From CALMFT01 sp041674565 (GTDB taxonomy: Bacteria > Patescibacteriota > Gracilibacteria > Absconditabacterales > Absconditicoccaceae), in assembly GCA_041674565.1 (NCBI GenBank), contig JBAYVQ010000062.1, forward strand, positions 1 through 5,735: a DNA stretch of 5,735 nt, in the 5' to 3' direction. Below are positions 1-5,735 of this stretch, one piece after another (within the stretch, counting starts at the first letter, position 1; each line of letters opens with the position of its first letter). The notes beneath the pieces were generated by a model, which saw only the letters and a list, made by a program, of their open reading frames with translations, made no database searches and was not told the origin of the DNA. The translations under genes and the position numbers were made by a program.

Positions 1-144
1 ATGGTCATACGAGGTGGTGTACAGTTTGCCATGAATAAACCGGCGGAATGAAAAAAAACCATTATGAATGTCGTCATTGCATTTGCTGCCCTAGGGTCTT
101 TGGGCATCATACTCAGACTCATCAATCCCAATTTCTTTAAGTAA
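1..144 (+). CDS. C-terminal end of a small membrane protein, pilin-like (type IV secretion type), 5' partial
   Basis: The frame is open to the first base, so the true start probably lies outside the window even though base 1 happens to begin an ATG. The visible 47 residues contain an IRGGVQFA segment, a short charged stretch with GKK, one hydrophobic membrane segment at about residues 22-40, and the tail INPNFFK before TAA. One in-frame TGA (49-51, residue 17) is read as glycine. A GG motif, charged linker and single C-terminal membrane helix resemble the end of the small two-helix pilin-like proteins (T4SS_pilin type) common in CPR genomes; this is a resemblance from memory, not a proven match. 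The gene ends 30 bases before the exported protein that follows, on the same strand, so the two are probably co-transcribed. It could instead be the end of another small membrane protein. Confidence 0.5.
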
Positions 145-174
145 TACAATCATATACATTTCCGTGTTTTTCTT

Positions 175-2007
175 ATGAAAATCAAAATTATCCTAGCTAG
201 TCTGATTATCTGTACATCAATCTTAGGTATGCAATATACTCATGGTTTTCAGCTACAAGATTGGATGGAAAAAGTATATCTCAATCATCAATCCAAAAAA
301 ATGCTGAAAGAGATGGTGAAGGGATCGGATAAGGGATGAAATATGCATGATTCTAGTATACGTCTCGCCAGGCATAATGCGATCGTATCCATCAACTCTA
401 GTATAGAACTTATCATCAGTGAATTTAAGACAAGTGTCTGACAAAGTTGCGCATTGACCTACGACGATGCTGCAACGCTTTTGGTGAAAGATAGACAGTT
501 CAAAAGATTTTTGAATTGGATAAAAGATACCGAGTCCGATTTTAGCTATAAGATAGATGACTCCAACTTTGTACCTGCCTGTATTAGATATCTCAACTGT
601 ATCAATAAGACAAAAAAAGAATCAAATATCCTGAGTACTAGCGAGTACGAACAGTGTACCAAAACTATCTCTGACAAATTCAACAGGTATTTCACCAGCC
701 AGTATGGGAAAAATCAAATAGGAAGCTACAGTTATGGAGACGAGATATTCGTAAATGGGACACTAGAAGATTCTAGTTTTGATCTGATGTATGATATAGA
801 ACAGATAAATAAAATACTCTATGCAAATCCCAAAAGGATACCCAAATACTATCTTCGAGGACCACCAGATTATTTGAGTAAAACAAATACCATCACTCAA
901 CCATCCTGGGTAACTGCTCCGTCATACACTCTTGTACCAAGCAAATTGTTTGCATGAAATACCAGCGTACCAACTATCCAAGATGCCATTAAACAAATCG
1001 AAAACAGTCAATGACCCGACTCCAATATTGTCTCCAATCTGCAATGTTTTGACCCAGCACCGATCATAGCTTCTGATGATGCGAAACTTTTCAAAAAAGA
1101 AGTTGAAAAAATAAAAAAAGCAAAACTCACATTGGAAGAAGATAAAATATTGGACGAGGTAATAGGCGTAGTATCTCAGCCTTTTTGAGACGAAGCTCCA
1201 ACGCCTACTCCTGGAGCAGATTTGCCAGCAGAGATCTTGGAACCAGTGATGGACGATGGATGAGATACTACTCCTCCAAATGGCCCAGGCAGTCAAAACC
1301 CACCAAATAATTCATCCAGCAACCCCAATACTCCACCCAATAATACAAGCCAAAACAACTGTCCAACCAACGTCTCACAAGTATCCGAACAGTTTGATCT
1401 TGAGTGAGATAAGCCACAGATCAAACAATGTCTTCAGTCTTGTAATCAATGCGTCGAAGGTATCGCAAAAAAAGCATGCTATAGCCAGTGTCTTTGCACT
1501 TCATTTGCTAGCGATGCAGAGTTTGCTGACTGATTAGGAGGGACCACAATAGGTCTCAGATTATGCAATGTACCTAGTACTACCCCAGATATCATTACAC
1601 CAGGTACTCAAGTAGTTAGCATACAAGAGATCATCAGTAGTATTAGCGCTCTGATGGGAAAACTCAAAGAGTCATGACAATACATCCCTAGTGGCAAACC
1701 TACCGAGTTCTTTTCACCAACTATAAAAGTAAAAAAACTCGTGAACGCATTCAACTTTACTATCAATACTATTTCCAAATCCAAATATCGTATAAGAGAC
1801 AAACAAGTAGAGGCGGAGGCGCAAGTAAATTATTTCGAGACGCAGGTGCCAGATATCAGTCAGCTACATATCCAAGCCATGATGAAACAAAACGAGGGAT
1901 ACAATGATTTCATCCTTATTCAGAAAAATTTCCGAGAGCAGTTTAATACTGTGTTGCAAGATCGAGATCAAGCAGCAAAGCAGTTTTATCAACAAGTTAG
2001 TAACTAA
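175..2007 (+). CDS. Exported cysteine-cluster protein of unknown function, 610 aa, nine UGA-glycine codons
   Basis: Not recognised as a known family. The start at 175 is chosen because it begins a clear signal peptide: MKIK, then a hydrophobic core (about residues 5-18) and a likely cleavage after YTHG near residue 24. No good lipobox is present. Residues 25-335 are a polar, probably folded region. Residues about 339-396 form a Pro/Asn/Ser-rich linker with repeated PP and NN. Next comes a cysteine cluster (C396, C419, C423, C426, C435, C439, C441, C464; core spacing C-x3-C-x2-C-x8-C-x3-C-x-C), suited to disulfides or metal binding outside the membrane. The last 100 residues look helical and charged, with no membrane segment. 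In-frame TGA occurs at 337, 439, 955, 1012, 1186, 1261, 1405, 1531 and 1675; the gene ends in TAA. It lies just downstream of a pilin-like gene, so a surface or secretion role is plausible but is inference. No Shine-Dalgarno is visible. Confidence 0.85.
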
Positions 2008-2009
2008 GA

Positions 2010-2037
2010 TTGAAAATAGACTGATTTTCATTATGCT
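2010..2037 (+). promoter_or_regulatory. Putative sigma70-type promoter for tRNA-Thr
   Basis: TTGAAA at 2010-2015 and TATGCT at 2032-2037 are separated by 16 bases. Transcription would begin near 2044, about 11 bases before the tRNA. The match is moderate (5/6 and 4/6 to consensus), but the position fits a short tRNA leader. Confidence 0.4.
2011..2030 (+). repeat. Inverted repeat after the exported-protein gene (7-bp arms, 6-base loop)
   Basis: TGAAAAT (2011-2017) and ATTTTCA (2024-2030) are perfect inverted arms around AGACTG, starting three bases after the TAA at 2005-2007. The stem is AT-rich and has no T-run after it, so it is at best a weak terminator. It overlaps the putative tRNA promoter and could equally be a chance palindrome. 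Confidence 0.35.
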
Positions 2038-2054
2038 GTCCAAGCATATTTTTC

Positions 2055-2127
2055 GCCACCATAGTTCAGCAGGTAGAACACACCCATGGTAAGGGTGAGG
2101 TCACCGGTTCAATCCCGGTTGGCGGCT
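2055..2127 (+). tRNA. tRNA-Thr, anticodon GGT
   Basis: A complete cloverleaf of 73 bases without encoded CCA. The acceptor arms are 2055-2061 and 2120-2126. The D stem GTTC/GAAC (2064-2067, 2076-2079) encloses an 8-base loop with GG. The anticodon stem CACCC/GGGTG (2081-2085, 2093-2097) has loop ATGGTAA, anticodon GGT at 2088-2090. The T arm ACCGG/CCGGT has loop TTCAATC. The anticodon arm through the variable loop closely matches E. coli tRNA-Thr(GGU), which supports threonine and decoding of ACC/ACU. Oddities: the fourth acceptor pair is an A-C mismatch (2058 and 2123), the discriminator base is T, and eight T residues begin at the discriminator. CCA must be added by the tRNA nucleotidyltransferase. 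Confidence 0.93.
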
Positions 2128-2134
2128 TTTTTTT
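2103..2134 (+). terminator. Probable terminator: tRNA T-arm/acceptor sequence followed by T8
   Basis: The GC-rich T arm (ACCGG/CCGGT) and the 3' acceptor strand run directly into eight T residues at 2127-2134. This could release RNA polymerase right after the tRNA. The T-run also covers part of the stop codon of the converging minus-strand gene (2133-2135). Confidence 0.45.
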
Positions 2135-3257
2135 ATACTTTGTCAGCAAAGTACGAACGGATATGAGTGATCTTAGTACGGATAGATTTGCTAATAAGTG
2201 AGGCGCATGCGCGGTTATCAGCAAGGTTCATTTGTTGATATAAGGACAAAGTGCATAAGTCCCTATCAAAGCGAGAAAGGTGATCGTGGAATGATGTAAA
2301 AAATGGAATTGCCTCCTGGATAGTCCCAGGAAATATAGTATCTATAAAACGGTAGCAGTCACGAATTTCCTGATGTGTCTTGGGGTAGATAGAGTTCAAA
2401 GGGCTATCTACCAATCACAAAGCACTAGATACTGCATGGTGCTTCGTACTCCATAGCTGGAGTTCTTGAGGTATAGCAGGATGCCAAGCAAGAGTAACCA
2501 AAGCAGTACCATTCTCCATGGTTTTCACTACATCTTGCCGCAAAGTACTCATGCCGCCTTTTGCGTCTCACAAGCTTGTGCGATGATGAGCAAAGTCACT
2601 CAGGACCTGTTGTTGAGCGTCTATCAAAAAATGAGTAATAATCTGAAGTCTTTTTCTTACGAGTTCATGCATACGACCAGGCAAAAGCAAAGCAGAAAGG
2701 TGATAAGAAACATCATGCATCGCTTCACGCAGATTTGGTTGAGTATCTATATTTACGGAAGCTAAAGGAAGCTTGGCATCATCTATGTAATCTCTTGCAT
2801 ATGTATTGATCGGAACCAAGTCGATAGCTGGGGTATAAAAAGTGACACCAATACGATCATCAATACATTGAGCAATGCGAGCGTTATACAATTGAATAGC
2901 AGAATTTACAACTTCAGAGCCAGGAAGTAAAAGAATATCATCGTCAATATATTCAAATCACCAAAATGACGCTAGTTTCTTCCCGCCCAATAGGTCAATG
3001 ACCCAAGTAGGATCCCCCATAAAAGCATCATCTTTAACAATATCAAATCGATTGTTTGATCAAGAAGTTTTTCTTATAACTAATTTTGTTCCCGCAGGAG
3101 TACGACATCGCCCAAGAAAAACATAAGAAGCATCTTGCTTTGTTAGTGGTTCTCCACAATAAGGAATGAAAGTATAGCCACTTCAAGAAAGGAGACCTTG
3201 CAAGTTCGTATCCGAAGAAATTATTTTATTACCAATACCAGGATTTGGCTTCAACAT
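2133..3257 (-). CDS. Hypothetical protein, 374 aa, five UGA-glycine codons
   Basis: Not recognised. On the minus strand the frame runs from ATG at 3257 to TAA at 2133 once TGA is read as glycine (codons with upper coordinates 3185, 3062, 2960, 2570 and 2417; residues 25, 66, 100, 230, 281). ATG 3257 is the only ATG near the start; the frame stays open upstream to TAG at 3324-3326 but offers no better start. The N-terminal third (to about residue 120) is rich in Gly, aromatic and acidic residues, including GYTFIPYCGEP and the acidic YIDDDILLLPGS. The C-terminal two thirds look mainly helical, with many His and Arg (AHHRTSL, FHDHLSRFDRD). No signal peptide or membrane helix is seen, so it is probably cytoplasmic. 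It converges on tRNA-Thr and has its own promoter region shared with the divergent gene at 3414. Confidence 0.8.
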
Positions 3258-3320
3258 ATCATGTAAATCTACAATATAAATTATTCACCTACAGCATATT
3301 CATGATCACAGTATCGATAA

Positions 3321-3348
3321 ATACTATACATAAAGATATAAATATCAA
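3321..3348 (-). promoter_or_regulatory. Putative promoter for the minus-strand 374-aa gene
   Basis: On the minus strand, TTGATA (3348-3343) and TAGTAT (3326-3321) are 16 bases apart. This would give a leader of roughly 55 bases before ATG 3257. The whole segment is very AT-rich, so chance matches are likely. Confidence 0.3.
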
Positions 3349-3355
3349 TATATGA

Positions 3356-3383
3356 TTGACATATGTTACACAATATTTATTGT
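3356..3383 (+). promoter_or_regulatory. Putative promoter for the 177-aa gene and tgt, with overlapping palindrome
   Basis: A perfect TTGACA (3356-3361) is followed after 16 bases by TATTGT (3378-3383, 4/6). The start of transcription would be near 3390, about 24 bases before ATG 3414. The 14-base inverted repeat ACAATATTTATTGT (3370-3383) covers the -10 element and is a possible repressor site. Confidence 0.45.
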
Positions 3384-3413
3384 ACCCATTCACTTTACAC
3401 AGTAAACTATAAC

Positions 3414-3947
3414 ATGAAACAAATATTATTCTTTCATCCAGCAATCCAAAGCGAATTTAAAGCAAACAGTTTACTCATTAAGAAAATATCACCCACCTTA
3501 GCGAGGTGTATCAAACCTGAGGAGATTGGGACAGTTCTCGATACCTACGTACTCAACAAGAAAAATCGCATTACACTAGAAATGTCTGAAATACTAGAGC
3601 CATGATACTTTATACTCAGGAATCCCAAGCCACTCGGGACAGATGAAGAGTGACGTACAATCTACAACGAGCGGTACTCAGACGAAGAAGGGATGATATA
3701 CAATTTTGGAAAACTAATAACAACAACCGAATTTGAACCACTCATCAAGTTGCCACTCATTACAGCCATCCAAATATCACAACAATTGCGACAGGCTCTT
3801 GATCTTGGGAGGAGTAGAAAAGCCCAAATAGTAGAGGCACCAAACAAATCCAATATGATCTTTGAAAAAGGTGACTTTATAACTGATAGAGGCAGCGTAC
3901 TCAACAAGACTGCATTTGACGAGCACTATGCCTTTGCTACTCAGTAG
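3414..3947 (+). CDS. Hypothetical protein, 177 aa, upstream of tgt
   Basis: Not firmly recognised. ATG 3414 was preferred to the in-frame ATG at 3363 because the latter lies inside the putative promoter and the extra 17 residues look non-coding. TGA at 3603 and 3651 (residues 64 and 80) are read as glycine; the gene ends in TAG. There is no signal peptide or membrane segment. Two stretches look alike: EPGYFILRNP (about residues 62-71) and FEKGDFITDRG with a following F and Y (residues 150-172). They recall the short 'pGDyIv..G..F...Y' module seen in small phage-related and hypothetical proteins, which is only a loose resemblance. It sits 45 bases before tgt on the same strand, so the two are likely co-transcribed, but nothing ties it to queuosine metabolism. 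Confidence 0.75.
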
Positions 3948-3992
3948 CAAATAATTATAGTAGGATTACTTATTTTTCTGATTATCATATCT

Positions 3993-5117
3993 ATGTCCAA
4001 ATTACAGTTTACCTTACAAGGAGAATCTTGATACACAAGAGCATGAGAGTTTACGCTCAATGGAATCACCGTACAAACACCAGTATTTATGCCCGTAGGT
4101 ACCAAAGGCACCGTCAAAGGAGTCCCATTGGGTTTATTGCAAGACCCTCATTATATGGGACCAAACATCCCCAACAATATCATACTAAATAATACTCTCC
4201 ATCTCTACCTCAGGCCTGGAGACCAGATAGTTAAGAATCATGGATGATTGCACCATTTTATACATCGAGATAAGCTGATACTGACGGACTCTGGAGGCTT
4301 TCAGATATTTTCTCTTGGCTTATCCAAGACCAAAACAGGAAAACCATTGGTCAAGATCCATCCAGATCACGTAGTATTTACGTCTCCCTATGATGGCAGC
4401 AAACACACGTTCACACCTACAGGAACCGTAGATATCCAGTCAAATCTCGGATCAGACATCATGATGATGCTCGACGTATGTGCCCCAGTCAACGATATCT
4501 CCAAAAAAAAAGTAGAACACTATATGCATCAGACGCACACGCGAGCCAAAGAACAGTTTGAGTATATGCAAAGCAAATACGATCAAGTGAAGTGAGTGCT
4601 ATTCCCTATCGTACAGGGATGATTGTACACAGATCTGAGAGAAGAATCCATCCGCGTGCTATCTGAGTATGCAACAGATGGTATTGCTATCGGATGACTA
4701 TCGGTAGGCGAAACACTGCAAGAGATGGAAGAAATATTAGCACACATAGCGCCTTTGTTGCCAAAAGACAAACCTAGATATCTCATGGGTGTAGGTACAC
4801 CAGAATCACTACTTCTGGGCATCAAATATGGTATTGATATGTTTGATTGCGTTGCTCCTACCAGGCTCGGCAGGCACGGAGTCGCATATTGTTTGGGAGG
4901 TAATCTCAAACTCACCCACGCAAAATTTAAGCATGATCAAGAAAAATGACTCGCCCCTGGATGCCAATGTCATACCTGTAGGACGTACACCAGAGGATAC
5001 CTCTACCACTTATTTAATGAGTGAGAAGCGCTGGGTGGCACGGCACTATCAATCCACAATCTAGCTTATCTGCAGCTTTTGTGTCAACAAGAAAGAAATA
5101 AGATAATCTGAAAATAG
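3993..5117 (+). CDS. tgt: tRNA-guanine(34) transglycosylase (queuosine tRNA-ribosyltransferase), 374 aa
   Basis: Exchanges guanine at wobble position 34 of GUN-anticodon tRNAs (Asp, Asn, His, Tyr) for preQ1 or queuine, a cytoplasmic step of queuosine formation. All core motifs are present: TDSGGFQ with general acid/base D99; MLDVCAP with substrate-binding D161 and C163; VQGG with Q208; IGGLSVGE with G235, L236 and V238 (Val as in bacterial preQ1-type enzymes); LMGVGTP with M265; and DCVAPTR with nucleophile D285. The zinc site is C324, C326, C329 and H355, with the family's exact spacing. Nine TGA codons (4029, 4044, 4245, 4593, 4620, 4695, 4947, 5022, 5109) encode glycine, several at invariant positions. 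The start at 3993 places the N-terminal ARAGEF and VFMPVGTKG motifs as in the family. Compared with E. coli Tgt, about eight residues are inserted after FSLG, and only 19 residues follow the zinc histidine. No Shine-Dalgarno is visible. Confidence 0.97.
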
Positions 5118-5450
5118 TAAAAATCCAGCAGCGCAACCGCCGCCAGATTTCACTTCAATTCTTTGTCTTTCACTCGTACCTCAGGCTGGACACGACCAGC
5201 TCAAATCTTTTATACTGAGGTTGGTAAAATCGTACTGGGCTTCCGAATAGCCCTCTTGTCGCTTCTTTTCGGCAACAAGAGGCAACAAATACGCATTTTG
5301 GTCCTTTTCCAACTCTGCCTTATCGACCGACAGAATGTAGGCAAAACTACTCCAGCCTCCTGGCTCTATAAACATCGCCCAGAACCAGTTGGCGGCGGCA
5401 TAGGCGGGGTTGCGGTAGTACGCGGTCCCCTTTACAAAAATCGTTGTCAT
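5061..5450 (-). CDS. Small hypothetical ORF with foreign-looking codon use; 129 aa under code 25, 89 aa if TGA stops
   Basis: Not recognised. It begins at ATG 5450 on the minus strand; an in-frame TAA shortly upstream (5487-5489) limits the start. The first 89 residues look like real protein: rich in aromatics (YYRNPAYAAANWFWAMF, GGWSSFAY) followed by a charged helix-like part (AELEKDQNAY, AEKKRQEGY) and ending LSWSCPA. Then comes TGA at 5183-5181. Read as glycine, the frame continues 39 codons through a low-quality Gly-rich and hydrophobic tail to TAG at 5063-5061, overlapping the end of tgt antisense by 57 bases. Read as stop, the gene ends cleanly 64 bases short of tgt. Codons such as GCC, AAC and CGC dominate, and 5341-5440 is about 56% G+C, higher than the neighbouring genes. 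This suggests recent transfer or a different expression level. A spurious ORF cannot be excluded. Confidence 0.5.
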
Positions 5451-5476
5451 ATACTGTTTTTTAGTGAACAGATTAT

Positions 5477-5507
5477 ATTCTAATATTTATTTATTGTAGT
5501 ATGTCAA
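5477..5507 (-). promoter_or_regulatory. Putative promoter for the small minus-strand ORF
   Basis: On the minus strand a perfect TTGACA (5507-5502) precedes TAGAAT (5482-5477, 5/6) with a long 19-base spacer. A perfect TATAAT lies just beyond (5477-5472) but is too far from the -35. Transcription would begin about 20 bases before ATG 5450. Confidence 0.4.
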
Positions 5508-5531
5508 CTACTTGAAGAGGTAATTTTACAA

Positions 5532-5559
5532 TTGACAATTATACGGACATGAATACAAA
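5532..5559 (+). promoter_or_regulatory. Putative promoter for the lipoprotein gene
   Basis: A perfect TTGACA (5532-5537) and TACAAA (5554-5559, 4/6) are 16 bases apart, placing transcription start near 5566, about 20 bases before ATG 5586. It lies back to back with the minus-strand promoter, so 5451-5585 is a divergent control region. Confidence 0.4.
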
Positions 5560-5585
5560 AGCGTATTTATTTATCATAAGATACT

Positions 5586-5735
5586 ATGGAAAAAAGAAAT
5601 CTTAATGTGGGGCTTACACTTTTGCTAGCAGTGTACTTCCTATCAGGATGCAAAAATGACATCGCAAGCACTCTGAGTGATATCCAGAAAAAACCTGCAC
5701 CATCAAGCACAGCAACTAGAATTGTTGGGACTAAC
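5586..5735 (+). CDS. Lipoprotein, N-terminal 50 residues, 3' partial
   Basis: The first 21 residues form a lipoprotein signal peptide: MEKR, a hydrophobic core (GLTLLLAVYF), then lipobox LSG followed by C22. Signal peptidase II would cut before C22, which would carry the lipid anchor, so the mature protein sits on the outer face of the membrane. After the cysteine comes a polar, Ser/Thr/Pro-rich linker (KNDIASTLSDIQKK, then PAPSSTATR), typical of a tether between membrane and a folded domain that lies beyond the window. No in-frame TGA occurs in the visible part. No Shine-Dalgarno precedes ATG 5586; the upstream bases are AT-rich with a TTGACA-type promoter. Function cannot be told from this fragment. 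Confidence 0.8.
   Translation, partial: MEKRNLNVGLTLLLAVYFLSGCKNDIASTLSDIQKKPAPSSTATRIVGTN

Noticed and set aside
175..250. Lipoprotein signal in the 610-residue protein (cysteine at residue 13)
   Set aside because: The residues before it (LII) do not make a lipobox, and the cysteine lies within the hydrophobic core.
922..1296. Minus-strand ORF inside the exported-protein gene
   Set aside because: It is rich in F, Y, C and W in a way typical of an antisense shadow, and the plus-strand frame covers it fully.
175..2007. UGA as tryptophan (code 4) or selenocysteine
   Set aside because: In tgt the TGA codons fall on conserved glycines, and TGG is used for Trp in other genes here (for example in the minus-strand 374-residue gene). 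Nine TGAs per gene also do not fit selenocysteine.
1904..2092. Plus-strand ORF running into the tRNA gene
   Set aside because: It overlaps the end of the exported-protein gene out of frame and reads through tRNA-Thr.
2466..2765. Plus-strand ORF opposite the minus-strand 374-residue gene
   Set aside because: Shadow frame; the minus-strand frame is much longer once TGA is glycine.
3363..3413. Earlier in-frame ATG for the 177-residue protein
   Set aside because: It lies between the putative -35 and -10 elements and would add residues without coding character.
3948..3992. preQ1 riboswitch upstream of tgt
   Set aside because: The 45-base gap shows no GC stem or preQ1-I-like C-rich and A-rich tail; the region before 3414 shows none either.
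4583..5064. Several short ORFs on both strands within tgt
   Set aside because: All are out of frame with a gene whose identity is certain.
3993..5117. Reading tgt as a decayed pseudogene with many stop codons
   Set aside because: Every in-frame interruption is TGA, none is TAA or TAG, there is no frameshift, and all catalytic and zinc residues are intact.
5163..5483. Plus-strand ORF opposite the G+C-rich minus ORF
   Set aside because: Its sequence is less protein-like, it has no better start signal, and the minus strand has the promoter and the more natural composition.
1..5735. CRISPR array, insertion sequence or attachment site
   Set aside because: No regularly spaced direct repeats, transposase motifs or terminal inverted repeats were seen. 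The tRNA 3' end was not seen to be duplicated elsewhere in the window.

Overview
The window most likely comes from a bacterium that reads UGA as glycine (genetic code 25), meaning the Gracilibacteria/Absconditabacteria (SR1) branch of the Patescibacteria (CPR). The proof is internal. A queuosine tRNA-ribosyltransferase gene (tgt) is interrupted nine times by TGA, and where its alignment to known enzymes is clear (VQGG, IGGLSVGE and the GGLH segment) TGA stands exactly where glycine is expected. Read this way, the apparent short fragments merge into a few full-length genes that end in TAA or TAG. The other long genes contain in-frame TGA as well.

Layout: (1) 1-144, the C-terminal end of a small membrane protein resembling the pilin-like type IV secretion proteins of CPR bacteria. 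(2) 175-2007, a 610-residue exported protein with a signal peptide, a Pro/Asn-rich linker and a cysteine cluster; function unknown. (3) 2055-2127, tRNA-Thr(GGT), with its own likely promoter and a T-run immediately after it. (4) 2133-3257 on the minus strand, an unrecognised 374-residue protein. (5) 3258-3413, an AT-rich divergent promoter region. (6) 3414-3947, an unrecognised 177-residue protein. (7) 3993-5117, tgt. (8) A minus-strand ORF starting at 5450, richer in G+C and with codon use unlike its neighbours. It ends at TGA 5181 if TGA is a stop, or at 5061 inside the tgt end under code 25. (9) 5451-5585, a promoter region serving both directions. (10) 5586 to the window end, the start of a lipoprotein.

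The genes do not form one pathway. The first two look like a cell-surface or secretion pair. The tRNA and tgt belong to translation; Tgt modifies other tRNAs (those with GUN anticodons), not tRNA-Thr. The remaining proteins are orphans. None of the six gene starts visible in the window is preceded by a Shine-Dalgarno sequence, so starts were chosen from the reading frame, signal peptides, homology and promoter positions.
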